From: Actinomycetes bacterium
GTDB lineage: Bacteria > Actinomycetota > Actinomycetes > Propionibacteriales > Propionibacteriaceae
Direction: 5' to 3'
Length of the DNA: 64,000 bases
Assembly: GCA_023458095.1 (NCBI GenBank)
Contig: JAEXAS010000009.1
Coordinates: 248,001-312,000, forward strand
In this document: positions 26,441 through 35,307 of the stretch, one piece after another
Layout: each line of letters begins with the position of its first letter
How positions within the stretch are numbered: the first letter of the stretch is position 1
Notes under the pieces: generated by a model
What the model saw: only the letters and a program-made list of their open reading frames with translations
What the model was told of the DNA's origin: nothing
Database searches by the model: none
Made by a program: the position numbers and the translations under genes

Positions 26441-26596
26441 ATGCACATGGGCTCTGATCGAGGTGCCACCAGCGCCGAATACGCCATCTTGGTTGCTGGG
26501 GTCGCTGCGGTCATCGTGATCGCCGTCACCGCATTGGGTGGCGAAACGCTGACCCTGTTCCAGCCGGTCGGCGAGTTTTTCCAGGCTCATCACTGA
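26441..26596 (+). CDS. Flp/Fap-type pilin (51 aa)
   Basis: Short gene: ATG 26441 (a second ATG at 26447) to TGA 26594. The peptide has the Flp pilin pattern: a short polar leader with Gly, then ATSAEYAILVAG, the Glu at position +5 of the processed pilin, and one long hydrophobic helix (VAAVIVIAVTALGG). Prepilin peptidase would cleave near the G-A junction. No Tad secretion genes (ATPase, TadB/C) are in the window; only an orphan TadE-like gene at 34781 might belong to the same system. A hairpin follows the stop. Confidence 0.75.
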   Translation: MHMGSDRGATSAEYAILVAGVAAVIVIAVTALGGETLTLFQPVGEFFQAHH

Positions 26597-26601
26597 GAGA
26601 G

Positions 26602-26639
26602 CCCCTCTGAGCGCTATACAACCTCGTCACGAGGGGTTT
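26602..26639 (+). terminator. hairpin after the pilin gene
   Basis: CCCCTC (26602-26607) pairs with GAGGGG (26631-26636), followed by TTT; a competing inner hairpin CCTCGT/ACGAGG lies at 26622-26634. Position just after the pilin stop suggests a terminator, though the U-tract is short. Confidence 0.35.
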
Positions 26640-26874
26640 CCCGGCCCAGTCCCCAGTTCAGGTCGCTAGTCCGATAAGCGACATTATGACATTATGCGGT
26701 TCTTGAGCCCACCCCTCTCGCGCTAGCTGTTGCCGCGTCGGTGTTCCCGCACGAAGCACCCAGCAGCCCCGTCACACAGCCTGCTTGACTGCAGGCCCGC
26801 CCCATCCGGCCAGCGTTGGATTGAACCGCACTTTCCGAGATCAACGGATATCCACGACGCGAGGCCTTGTGCAA
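26640..26874. other. intergenic region before satD
   Basis: About 235 bp without a convincing gene on either strand. It contains the short direct repeat GACATTATGACATTATG (26680-26696). Nothing else recognised apart from the palindrome that follows. Confidence 0.4.
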
Positions 26875-26892
26875 TTAAGGCAGATGCCTTAA
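26875..26892. promoter_or_regulatory. perfect palindrome upstream of satD
   Basis: TTAAGGCAGATGCCTTAA: two perfect 8-bp arms around GA, ending 9 bp before the satD start. The position overlaps the likely transcription start or leader, so binding would repress. The arms look like sites of metal-dependent (DtxR/MntR-like) or MarR-type dimers; SatD itself carries a helix-turn-helix and could bind it. Confidence 0.6.
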
Positions 26893-26901
26893 CTTTGAGA
26901 A

Positions 26902-27552
26902 ATGAAGCCTGAAACCTTCACATTCGCGATGATTGCGGATCAGGTCTCCAGTCGGGAGCGTCACGATGCGGTGCCGGCCTCCCTGGCTGCGCTGACCGAC
27001 ATCAAGGTCGAACTGCCGTTTGAACGCACCGCCGGCGACGAGATCCAAGCACTGCTGGCCGATCCGCATGCGGTGGTGGAATCCATCTCGGTGCTCACCC
27101 GACTGTCCGGGTGGCGGATCGGGGTGGGCGTCGGGGTGGTTCAACATCCACTCCCCTCCTCCACCCGCGCCGCCCGTGGCCCGGCGTATTTCGCCGCCCG
27201 TGACGCTATCGATGCCGCACGCCGCCAGCCCACCGGCTTCGCACTTCGCCTTCCCGACATTGTCAGTGGTCCTGGCTACGGTGAGCTTCACAACGATGCC
27301 CAGGACGCCGAGACCGCCATTTGGCTGTGGCGCGGCGTTTTGAGCCGTCGCAGCCAGGAAGGGTGGGAGCTGATGGATCTGCTCGACGATGGCCTCAGTA
27401 ACGCAGACGCCGCGCGCAAACTCGATATCAGCCCCTCGGCCGTGAGTCAGCGGCTCTCTGTGGCGTCTCGCGAGGAAGCGCACCGGGGCGAGGTTCTGGC
27501 AGCGCGACTGTTGGCCCGGCTCCAGGCTCACGGCGAGCGGACCACCGCATGA
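26902..27552 (+). CDS. SatD family protein
   Basis: 216 aa. The N-terminus FAMIADQVSSRERHDAV and the central ERTAGDEIQALL, WRIGVGVGVV and GPAYFAARDAIDAA match the SatD family (SatD of lactic streptococci is linked to acid tolerance). The C-terminal 70 residues hold a helix-turn-helix (LSNADAARKLDISPSAVSQRL), so it may be a DNA-binding regulator. It is the first gene of a three-gene operon with overlapping ends and sits behind a perfect palindrome. Molecular function of the family is not established. Confidence 0.8.
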   Translation: MKPETFTFAMIADQVSSRERHDAVPASLAALTDIKVELPFERTAGDEIQALLADPHAVVESISVLTRLSGWRIGVGVGVVQHPLPSSTRAARGPAYFAARDAIDAARRQPTGFALRLPDIVSGPGYGELHNDAQDAETAIWLWRGVLSRRSQEGWELMDLLDDGLSNADAARKLDISPSAVSQRLSVASREEAHRGEVLAARLLARLQAHGERTTA

Positions 27553-27926
27553 ATCCCGCCGGCGCGATCGTCCTCAAAGTCCTGGTGGTCATCGTCATAG
27601 GCGTGGTCGCCGTCTGGCCGGGCAGCGTCGTGGTGACCCGGGTTCTGACCAAAGCCGGCGCCAAGCCTGATGGCGATCCTGACGAGCCTCTGCGTGGCGG
27701 GCGCTGGATTGGACGCCTGGAGCGGCTGGCGGTTTTTGCCAGTCTGTTGGCAGGCTTCCCCGAAGGTGTTGCTGTCGTGTTGGCCGTCAAGAGCCTGGCC
27801 CGCTACCCCGAGTTGCGCGCGACAGACTCTGCGATCGCGGAGAAATTCATCATCGGCACATTTACCAGTGTGTTGGTCGCCGCTGGCCTGGCGGGGCTGG
27901 CCCTTTGGATCATCGGGCTGTGGTGA
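27549..27926 (+). CDS. small integral membrane protein, partner of SatD
   Basis: 125 aa, overlapping satD by ATGA. A first transmembrane helix (VLKVLVVIVIGVVAVWPGSVVV), a cytoplasmic loop, then GRWIGRLERLAVFASLL and VLAVKSLARYPELR...AEKFIIGTFTSVLVAAGLAGL. The pattern IGxLER...xxKSxxR...E(K/Y)FxIGTxxS is the C-terminal signature I associate with DUF3307 proteins, which often sit next to SatD. Probably forms a membrane-associated unit with SatD. No enzymatic motif. Confidence 0.75.
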   Translation: MNPAGAIVLKVLVVIVIGVVAVWPGSVVVTRVLTKAGAKPDGDPDEPLRGGRWIGRLERLAVFASLLAGFPEGVAVVLAVKSLARYPELRATDSAIAEKFIIGTFTSVLVAAGLAGLALWIIGLW

Positions 27927-28537
27927 TCACTGAACTGCGAACAGCTTGGGAGCGCCTACTGCCCGGCCAGTCGACGCTCGGTCAGGAGTTGCTGGAGGCC
28001 TGGTCGGCCCCCACCCGTCGCTACCACGACCTCACCCATCTCAGCGAGTGCCTCACCGCACTGGAGCTGCTGGATGGCGGTCACCGAGCCGAGTATTTAG
28101 CCTTGTGGTTCCATGATTCCGTGCACACCAACCAGCCCGGAGTCGATGAGCAACGCAGTGCCGACCTGGCCCAGCTTCGTCTCGACGGCATCGTGCCCGC
28201 TGACGAACTTGACGAGGTCGTGCGCTTGATTCGGCTCACCGTCGACCACGATCCCCACCCCGAGGATGCTCCAGGCGCCAGAGTCTGCGACGCAGACCTG
28301 GCCGTACTCGGCGCCGAGCCGAGCCGCTATGCAGCCTCGGTGGCCGACCTGCGCGAGGAGCTATCGAACCTCTCTGCGGCGCAGTGGCGCGACCGCCGGC
28401 GTACCCGAGTCGAGCAACTGCTGGCAACCCATCCGCTGTTCCACTCGCCGGAGGCTCAGCGGCTCTGGGGCGAGCAGGCGTTAACAAACCTGACGACGGA
28501 ATTACGCCAACTGCAATCATCCCGACATATCTGTTGA
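27923..28537 (+). CDS. predicted HD-superfamily metal-dependent phosphohydrolase
   Basis: 204 aa from GTG 27923, which overlaps the previous stop by 4 nt. It has the small COG4339-type HD pattern: RRYHDLTHLSECL (first His-Asp), LALWFHDSVH (HD pair), and CDADLAVLGAEPSRYAA (late Asp). These form a single-metal site. Substrate unknown; family members are annotated only as N-methyl-D-aspartate receptor-like or HD hydrolases. Third gene of the satD operon. Confidence 0.88.
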   Translation: MITELRTAWERLLPGQSTLGQELLEAWSAPTRRYHDLTHLSECLTALELLDGGHRAEYLALWFHDSVHTNQPGVDEQRSADLAQLRLDGIVPADELDEVVRLIRLTVDHDPHPEDAPGARVCDADLAVLGAEPSRYAASVADLREELSNLSAAQWRDRRRTRVEQLLATHPLFHSPEAQRLWGEQALTNLTTELRQLQSSRHIC

Positions 28538-28554
28538 TGCACATCGTCGTCGGA

Positions 28555-28574
28555 ATGGGGCAAGATGGCCCCAT
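28555..28574. promoter_or_regulatory. inverted repeat upstream of the activase gene
   Basis: ATGGGGC-AAGATG-GCCCCAT: perfect 7-bp arms with a 6-bp spacer, 66 bp before the activase start. Either an operator or a terminator for the upstream gene; there is no following T-run, so an operator is slightly favoured. Confidence 0.4.
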
Positions 28575-28640
28575 GCCGGTCACCTCCCTTCTCCGTTCGC
28601 AAGCTGGCTTTCCGGCAACGGCGAGTTCGGGGGCGCGTCC

Positions 28641-31600
28641 ATGACCGAACAGTTGCGGCTAGGCCTCGATATCGGCTCCACGACCGTCAAAGCCGTGATT
28701 CTGAGCGGTGACGACATCATCTTCAGTGACTACCGCCGCCATAACGCCGATGTGCGAGGCGAGTTGCGCCGCCTCCTCGGCGATGTCAGCCGCAGTTATC
28801 CCGAGACCCGCTTTCTGTGCTCAGTCACCGGTTCGGGCGGCGTCCAGGTCGCCGAACTCATGGGGGTTGGCTTTGTTCAGGAGGTGATCGCCAGTACCGA
28901 AGCGGTGCAGCGCTATCTCCCCCAGGCCGATGTTGTGGTCGAACTCGGTGGCGAAGATGCCAAGATCACCTACCTGCATCCGACTCCCGAGCAGCGCATG
29001 AACGGCACCTGTGCCGGTGGCACCGGGGCATTCATCGACCAGATGGCGACCTTGCTGCACACCGACGCCACCGGGTTGTCGGAGCTGTCCCAGCGCTATC
29101 AGAACCTCCACCCGATCGCTTCTCGGTGTGGAGTCTTCGCCAAGTCGGATCTGCAACCCCTCATCAACCAAGGGGCGTCGCATCCCGATCTTGCCGCCTC
29201 GGTGTTCCAGGCCGTGGCTCTGCAGACGATCTCCGGGCTCGCTGCCGGACGCCCCATTCGGGGAAACCTGGTCTTCCTGGGTGGCCCACTGCACTTCCTA
29301 CCTGGGCTTCGCGACGCCTTCCGGCGAGCCCTGGACGCCCACGTCACCAGCTTCACCACCCCAGCCAATGCGCAACTCTTCGTCGCGATCGGCGCTGCCC
29401 TGCTGGCCCAAGGTCACGCCCGCACCATTCCGGCCATGCTCGACGGCCTGCGCCGGGCCATCCCGCTCACCATTGCCGCCCCGGCGATGCGTCCGCTGTT
29501 CGCTGACGATGCCGAACGCGAAGAATTCATCACTCGGCACCAGTCCACCCGACTCCCCCGCCGCGATCTTGCCGATGCCAGCGGCGCTCTTTATCTGGGC
29601 ATCGATGCTGGTTCGACCACGATCAAAGCAGTGCTGATCGACGAGGAGGACCGGGTGTGCTTCACGCACTACTCCTCCAATGGCGGAGATCCGGTCAGTG
29701 GCGCGGTTCAGATCCTCAAGACCGTCTACGCAGGACTTCCGCAGCAGGCCTTCCTGGCTCGGGCCTGCGTCACCGGCTACGGCGAAGACCTGATTCGCAC
29801 CGCCTTGCACCTTGATGACGGCGAAGTCGAGACGATGGCGCATTACCGTGCCGCGGAGCGCATCTGCCCGGGCGTCGATTCGGTGATCGACATCGGCGGT
29901 CAGGACATGAAGTACCTCAAGATCCGCCACGGCGCGGTGGATTCCATCGCGGTCAATGAGGCGTGCTCGTCGGGGTGCGGTTCCTTCCTGCAGACCTTCG
30001 CCCAGACCATGGGAACCGACATCGGCAGTTTCGCTGCCTCGGCAGTGGGTTCTCAGGCCCCGGTCGACCTGGGCAGCCGCTGCACGGTGTTCATGAACTC
30101 CTCGGTCAAACAGGCCCAAAAGGACGGCGCCGAGGTCGGCGATATCTCTGCAGGTCTGTCCTACTCGGTCGTGCGGAACGCCTTGTACAAGGTGATCAAG
30201 CTCAAGGACGCCACCCAGCTCGGTGAGCGGGTGGTCGTCCAAGGGGGAACCTTCCTCAATGACGCGGTACTGCGGGCCTTCGAGCTACTCACCGGCGCCC
30301 AGGTGGTGCGTCCGGATCTCGCCGGGCTCATGGGCGCCTACGGCGCCGCTTTGACCGCCGCCGCACGCGATGTGGACGCGGGGCAATCCCGCGTTCTGAG
30401 TCCCACCGAACTCGATGAGTTCGAGATGACCTCAGAGCTGGACACCTGCCGGTTGTGCCAGAACCACTGCCAGCTCACCGTCTCCACCTTCTCTGATGGC
30501 GTCCATCACGTCTCCGGGAATCGCTGTGAGCGCGGTGCAGGCGCCATTGCCGGCAAGCCGGCGGCAGCCAAATCCGGCATCCCGAACCTCTACGACTTCA
30601 AGTACCGACGCGTGTTCGGGTACCGACGCCTGACCGAGGCTGCGGCCCGCCGTGGTGACATCGGCATACCCCGGGTCCTGAACATGTACGAGAACTATCC
30701 GTTCTGGTTCACCGTGCTCACCTCCCTGGGATTCCGGGTGGTCTTGTCCAAGCGTTCCGACCAGCAGACTCTCACCCGCGGCGCAGAGTCGATCCCGTCC
30801 GAAAACGTCTGCTACCCGGCCAAACTCAGCCACGGGCACATCGAAGACCTGCTCGACCGCGGGGTGCGCACGATCTTCTATCCCTGTGTGCCCTACGAGC
30901 AGAACGCCACTCCGCAAGCTGACAACCACTTCAACTGCCCGGTCGTCGCGTTCTACCCGCAGGTGCTTGCGGCCAATGTCGACGGTCTTCGCGCCGACGA
31001 TGTGCGCTATCTGATGCCCTTCCTCAACCTGAACGAACCCGATCATCTGCCGCGGCGCCTTGTGGAGACTTTCACTGATTTTGGCGTCACTCTGGCCGAG
31101 GCTCAGGCCGCAGTGGACGCCGGCCTTGCCGAAGATGCCCAAGTCAAGGCCGATATCCGCGCAGAAGGTCAGCGCGCCCTGGAATGGCTCGCCGCGAACT
31201 CGGCACGAGGCATCGTCTTGGCCGGACGCCCCTACCACGTCGATCCAGAGATCAATCACGGCATTCCCGAGCTGATCACCGGGCTGGGCATGGCGGTACT
31301 CACCGAAGACTCGGTGATCGCCGAGCCGCTACTCCCCCGCCCGCTTCGAGTCCGCGACCAGTGGGCCTATCACACCCGCTTGTACGAGGCGGCCGAGGTC
31401 AGCCTGCGCCACCCTGAACTGGAACTGGTACAACTGAATTCCTTCGGCTGCGGAGTCGACGCCGTCACCACCGACCAGGTGCAGGAGATCCTCGAAAACG
31501 CCGACAACGTGTACACAGTGCTCAAGATCGACGAGGTCTCCAATCTGGGCGCCGCCCGAATCCGGTTGCGTTCTCTGCAGGCAGCAACCGAGGAACGTCG

Positions 31601-32981
31601 GGTCAGCGCCGAGGTGGTCACCTACGCCGAGGACGCCGACCGCGCTCCACGGGCAGTGTTCACCGAAGCCGACCGGCAGCGGCACACCATCTACGCCCCG
31701 CAGATGGCTCCCATCCACTTCCGCCTTGTCTCGGCCGCCCTGCGTCGGCTCGGCTACAACATCGAACTGCTCGAGCAGGCCAGCGCCACCGACGTCGAGG
31801 TAGGTCTGAAGTACGTCAACAACGACGCCTGCTACCCCGCGATCATGGTGATCGGGCAACTCATCAACGCCTTCGTCAATGGTGGCGGTGACCCGGACAA
31901 CTCCAGCGTGATGATCACCCAGACCGGCGGCATGTGCCGGGCCACTAACTATGCGGGCATGTTGCGCAAGGGACTGGCCGATGCCGGTCTCAGCCAGGTT
32001 CCGGTGATCGCGGTGAGTGCCCAGGGCCTGGAGGAGAACCCCGGCTTCAAGATCACGCCAAGCCTGGTTCACAAGGGGATTCAGGCGCTCGTCCTGGGAG
32101 ATCTGCTGCAGACCGTGCTGTTGCGCGTCCGTCCCTACGAGGAGGTTCCCGGCAGCGCCGATGAACTGTATCGACGCTGGGACACGATCTGCTCGGAGTT
32201 CTTCACTCACGATAAGCACAGCCCCACGCTGAATCGACGCATCGGCTATCACAAGCTGATCACCTCGATCGTGCAGGAGTTCGACCAGTTGGCGCTGATG
32301 GATATCCCGCGCAAGCCGCGCATCGGTCTGGTCGGCGAGATCCTGGTGAAGTTCCACCCCGACGCCAACAACAACGCCGTCGGCGTGATCGAGGCCGAAG
32401 GCTGTGAAGCCGTTCTCCCTGGTCTGGTCGAGTTCTTCGGCCAAGCGCTCTACACCGGAGAGTGGCGCTGGCAGAACCTGGGGATAGGCAAGAAGTCTCG
32501 GCTGTCGCTGCGGCTGATGTTGTGGCTCATCGAGCAATACCAAGAGCCGGTGAACCGCGCCCTTGCCCAAAGCAACGGCAAGTTCCTGCCGCAGTCCAGC
32601 CTGGATCACATGGCCAAGCGAGCCGAACAGGTCATCTCCTTGGGCACCCAAGCCGGTGAGGGCTGGTTGCTGACCGCGGAGATGATGGAGCTCATCGAGA
32701 CCGGGACTCCCAACATCATTTGCGCCCAGCCCTTTGCTTGCCTGCCCAACCACGTCGTGGGCAAGGGGATGTTCTCCCAGTTGCGCCGTCTGTATCCCGA
32801 TGCGAACATCGCCTCGATTGACTACGATCCCGGCGCCAGCGAAGTGAACCAGCTCAATCGCATCAAACTCGTGGTGTCGACGGCGTTCAAGAACGCGGCT
32901 CGCCCCAGCGAGGCGCCTGCCGACGCCGAGCCCAGCCTCGCCGCCGATCCGGTGCTGCTGCAGGTCCGTCCGCTGGGCTGA
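28641..32981 (+). CDS. large 2-hydroxyacyl-CoA dehydratase activase (BadF/BadG/BcrA-type, fused)
   Basis: 1446 aa. Two ASKHA ATPase domains in tandem: domain 1 (about 5-260) with LGLDIGSTTVKAVIL, ELGGEDAKITYL and GTCAGGTGAF; domain 2 (about 316-575) with LGIDAGSTTIKAVLID, DIGGQDMKYLKI and NEACSSGCGSF, whose cysteines may hold the bridging 4Fe-4S cluster. A cysteine cluster near 603-626 (CRLCQNHC...GNRC) follows, then a DUF2229 region (about 660-870) and an HgdB-like C-terminal part. Such proteins pump electrons into 2-hydroxyacyl-CoA dehydratases or benzoyl-CoA reductases at ATP cost. No separate dehydratase gene lies nearby. Activity is oxygen-sensitive, which fits an anaerobic lifestyle; the substrate is unknown. 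Confidence 0.9.
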   Translation: MTEQLRLGLDIGSTTVKAVILSGDDIIFSDYRRHNADVRGELRRLLGDVSRSYPETRFLCSVTGSGGVQVAELMGVGFVQEVIASTEAVQRYLPQADVVVELGGEDAKITYLHPTPEQRMNGTCAGGTGAFIDQMATLLHTDATGLSELSQRYQNLHPIASRCGVFAKSDLQPLINQGASHPDLAASVFQAVALQTISGLAAGRPIRGNLVFLGGPLHFLPGLRDAFRRALDAHVTSFTTPANAQLFVAIGAALLAQGHARTIPAMLDGLRRAIPLTIAAPAMRPLFADDAEREEFITRHQSTRLPRRDLADASGALYLGIDAGSTTIKAVLIDEEDRVCFTHYSSNGGDPVSGAVQILKTVYAGLPQQAFLARACVTGYGEDLIRTALHLDDGEVETMAHYRAAERICPGVDSVIDIGGQDMKYLKIRHGAVDSIAVNEACSSGCGSFLQTFAQTMGTDIGSFAASAVGSQAPVDLGSRCTVFMNSSVKQAQKDGAEVGDISAGLSYSVVRNALYKVIKLKDATQLGERVVVQGGTFLNDAVLRAFELLTGAQVVRPDLAGLMGAYGAALTAAARDVDAGQSRVLSPTELDEFEMTSELDTCRLCQNHCQLTVSTFSDGVHHVSGNRCERGAGAIAGKPAAAKSGIPNLYDFKYRRVFGYRRLTEAAARRGDIGIPRVLNMYENYPFWFTVLTSLGFRVVLSKRSDQQTLTRGAESIPSENVCYPAKLSHGHIEDLLDRGVRTIFYPCVPYEQNATPQADNHFNCPVVAFYPQVLAANVDGLRADDVRYLMPFLNLNEPDHLPRRLVETFTDFGVTLAEAQAAVDAGLAEDAQVKADIRAEGQRALEWLAANSARGIVLAGRPYHVDPEINHGIPELITGLGMAVLTEDSVIAEPLLPRPLRVRDQWAYHTRLYEAAEVSLRHPELELVQLNSFGCGVDAVTTDQVQEILENADNVYTVLKIDEVSNLGAARIRLRSLQAATEERRVSAEVVTYAEDADRAPRAVFTEADRQRHTIYAPQMAPIHFRLVSAALRRLGYNIELLEQASATDVEVGLKYVNNDACYPAIMVIGQLINAFVNGGGDPDNSSVMITQTGGMCRATNYAGMLRKGLADAGLSQVPVIAVSAQGLEENPGFKITPSLVHKGIQALVLGDLLQTVLLRVRPYEEVPGSADELYRRWDTICSEFFTHDKHSPTLNRRIGYHKLITSIVQEFDQLALMDIPRKPRIGLVGEILVKFHPDANNNAVGVIEAEGCEAVLPGLVEFFGQALYTGEWRWQNLGIGKKSRLSLRLMLWLIEQYQEPVNRALAQSNGKFLPQSSLDHMAKRAEQVISLGTQAGEGWLLTAEMMELIETGTPNIICAQPFACLPNHVVGKGMFSQLRRLYPDANIASIDYDPGASEVNQLNRIKLVVSTAFKNAARPSEAPADAEPSLAADPVLLQVRPLG

Positions 32982-32982
32982 C

Positions 32983-33606
32983 TCAGTCTTCGAAGGGGGA
33001 CGGGTCGCCGGCACCGGACCGCACGATCACCGGAGCCTCGCCACTGAGATCCACCACCGTGGTCGGATCAGTTCCACAATCGCCGGAATCCACGACCGCC
33101 TCCACCAGCGAGCCCACCTCAGAGTCCACGACCCAGCCTTCGGTCAGCGGTTCCTGACTTCCGGGCAGGATCAGCGTTGAGGACATCAGGGGTTGGCCCA
33201 ACGCGCGCAGCAAGGCCAAGGTCGCCACATGGTTCGGCAGTCGCACCCCGACGGTCTTCTTCTTCGGATGCAACATCGCCTTGGGAGCCTCCCTGGTCGC
33301 CTTCAAAATAAAGGTGTAGGCACCAGGGGTGTTGGCTTTCACGGCGCGGAACACATCGTTGTCCATCTGTACGTATTGGCCGAGCTGGGCGAATTCGCTG
33401 CACACCAGCGTGAAGTGGTGGTGGTCGTCCAGTTGCCGCAAGGCCCGGATGCGGTCCAAGCCCTCCCGGTTGCCCAGTTGGCAACCCAAGGCATAGCCCG
33501 AGTCGGTGGGATAGGCGATCAGAGCGCCGGCATTGAGCAGATCAACCAGTTGAGTCAATGCTCGTGGCTGCGGATCTTTGGGGTGAACATCGAAGTAGCG
33601 AGCCAT
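32983..33606 (-). CDS. L-threonylcarbamoyladenylate synthase-like protein (YciO type)
   Basis: 207 aa Sua5/YciO/YrdC-fold protein. The family core is seen as LLNAGALIAYPTDSGYALGCQLG, IRALRQLDDHHHFTLVCSEFAQLGQY, AVKANTPGAYTFILKATREAP and VGVRLPNH. The D-x-x-H-H-F pattern in place of KxxxxxP groups it with YciO rather than Sua5/TsaC, so a role in threonylcarbamoyl-adenosine tRNA modification is possible but less certain. Its stop is 1 nt from that of the convergent activase gene. Confidence 0.9.
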   Translation of the reverse strand: MARYFDVHPKDPQPRALTQLVDLLNAGALIAYPTDSGYALGCQLGNREGLDRIRALRQLDDHHHFTLVCSEFAQLGQYVQMDNDVFRAVKANTPGAYTFILKATREAPKAMLHPKKKTVGVRLPNHVATLALLRALGQPLMSSTLILPGSQEPLTEGWVVDSEVGSLVEAVVDSGDCGTDPTTVVDLSGEAPVIVRSGAGDPSPFED

Positions 33607-33649
33607 CCACTCACCATAGCCGCTACGGCCGCACCGCTAGGGTGAACCC

Positions 33650-34825
33650 ATGTCTTTGCTCTCGGTGCCCCTCCACGAATTGCGTCAACGGTCGAGCCTG
33701 AAATGGCAGACCTTCGGCCCCGAGGTGGTGCCGATGTGGGTCGCCGAGATGGACACCATGATGCCGCCTGCGGTTCACCAGGCGGTGGCTGAGGCCCTGC
33801 AGCGCGGTGACACCGGTTACCCCCATGGCACCGCCTACGCCGAAGCGTTCGCGGCCATGGCTGCTGATCGTTGGCAGTTGGCGTTGGATACCCGCTCCCA
33901 GGTGATCCGAGCCGGCGATGTCATGAATTCCGTGCTTGCCTTGCTGGAAACGCTCACCGATCCCGGCGACACCGTGGTGATCAACACCCCGGTGTACGCC
34001 CCCTTTCGCACGGTCGTGGCCAGCTATGGGCGACACCTGCTGGAGGTGCCGCTCTCCCCCGCCGGACGCCTGGACTTGCCCGCATTGGCCGCCGCCTTCC
34101 GCGCTGAGGTGAAGCCTCGCGCCTTTCTGCTGTGTTCCCCCCATAACCCCACCGGAACCGTCCATAGCGCTGCCGAGCTGACCGAGGTCATGGCGGTCGC
34201 CAACGAAGCCGGCGTGCAGGTCATCAGTGATGAGATCCATGGCCGCCTGGTCGATCCCGGCACAGACTTCGTCCCGTTGCTGGCGGTGCCCGGCGGTGAG
34301 CAGGCATTCACGGCAACCTCAGCAGGCAAGGCTTGGAACCTTGCCGGCTTCAAAGCCGGCCTGATCGTGGCCGGCACCGCGGTGACCGATCGGTTGACCC
34401 AGGTGCCGCCGCTGGCTATGCAAGCCGCTGGCCATCTTGCCGACATCGCCCACACCGCCGCGCTCCAGGGAGCCCAGGAATGGTTGGACGAGCTGAATGT
34501 CGAGATCGCGGCCAACAAGCAGTTGCTGGCTTCGCAGTTGGCTCACCAGTTGCCCCAGCTCAGCTACGAGCCCTCGGCCGGCACCTATCTGGCGTGGCTG
34601 GATTGCACACCTTTGGGACTTCCCGATCCAGCACGCCACTTCCGGCGCTACGGCAAAGTGGCTTTCTCCCCTGGGGCACAGTTTGCTTCGTCCCACAGCC
34701 AGTGGGTTCGCATCAATCTGGCCTGCGCTCCGGAACTGGTGGCCGAGGCCGTCAGCCGTATGGCGGCCAGCCTGCCGTCCTCAGCGGTCGGCAGCGAGGT
34801 CAGCACGGGCGAATCCCTCGGCTGA
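33650..34825 (+). CDS. MalY/PatB-type PLP aminotransferase (cystathionine beta-lyase)
   Basis: 391 aa fold-type I PLP enzyme. Family features: KWQTFG near the start, VPMWVAEMDTMMPPAV, GDTGYPHG, CSPHNPTGTVHS, VISDEIHGRLV (PLP Asp) and TSAGKAWNLAGFKAG, with the Schiff-base Lys in SAGKAWN. Members cleave cystathionine and other cysteine S-conjugates to thiol, pyruvate and ammonia; this would complete transsulfuration toward methionine with metX. Its 3' end overlaps the convergent TadE-like gene by 45 nt. Confidence 0.92.
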   Translation: MSLLSVPLHELRQRSSLKWQTFGPEVVPMWVAEMDTMMPPAVHQAVAEALQRGDTGYPHGTAYAEAFAAMAADRWQLALDTRSQVIRAGDVMNSVLALLETLTDPGDTVVINTPVYAPFRTVVASYGRHLLEVPLSPAGRLDLPALAAAFRAEVKPRAFLLCSPHNPTGTVHSAAELTEVMAVANEAGVQVISDEIHGRLVDPGTDFVPLLAVPGGEQAFTATSAGKAWNLAGFKAGLIVAGTAVTDRLTQVPPLAMQAAGHLADIAHTAALQGAQEWLDELNVEIAANKQLLASQLAHQLPQLSYEPSAGTYLAWLDCTPLGLPDPARHFRRYGKVAFSPGAQFASSHSQWVRINLACAPELVAEAVSRMAASLPSSAVGSEVSTGESLG

Positions 34826-35173
34826 CAACTCGTCGATCCCGATCAGATTCAACAACCTGGTTCCTGCTCGAGCCTGAGTGCGCACCTCCACGGCACCGTC
34901 GACCACGGTCACTGAACCGGTGACGTCGGGATCCTGGGCCAAGGCCTGCCGAGCGGCACTGATCGCGACCACCGCACCCTGGGTGCCGCCGGACAGGCGC
35001 TCACCGGCGGCCGCATCGGTGCCGGCCCGGGCTGCGAAGGCGGCGACCCGTTCGGCGTGTCGAGCGGCTGCCGCCTGGGCTCCCCCATCGACGACCAGCC
35101 CGATCACCACCAGCAGGGCCGGCAACAGAATCACCACGAACGGCGACAGGGACGTTCCTCGTTGGTTGTGCAT
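34781..35173 (-). CDS. TadE/TadG-like pilus assembly protein
   Basis: 130 aa from ATG 35173. After RGTSLSPF comes a hydrophobic helix (VVILLPALLVVIGLVVDGG) and then an amphipathic AAARHAERVAAFAARAG, the pseudopilin-like layout of TadE/Rv3655-type helicase/secretion-neighbourhood proteins. The rest is a short extracytoplasmic domain. Such proteins normally stand beside TadA-C genes of Flp pili, but here it stands alone; the Flp pilin at 26441 is the only other candidate. Long 45-nt antisense overlap with the aminotransferase. Confidence 0.7.
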   Translation of the reverse strand: MHNQRGTSLSPFVVILLPALLVVIGLVVDGGAQAAAARHAERVAAFAARAGTDAAAGERLSGGTQGAVVAISAARQALAQDPDVTGSVTVVDGAVEVRTQARAGTRLLNLIGIDELSAEGFARADLAADR

Positions 35174-35307
35174 AGGGAGACTTTCGGCTCGGGGTGGCAC
35201 CATTCTGCCCACCTCGAAACGTTCCAAACCATGCTTTTCCCCAGGCAATTCCGGTCAGGGTCGGTAAGCTCTGGCTGGTTCTAGCCTCGTCGATTGGATT
35301 CCCCACC

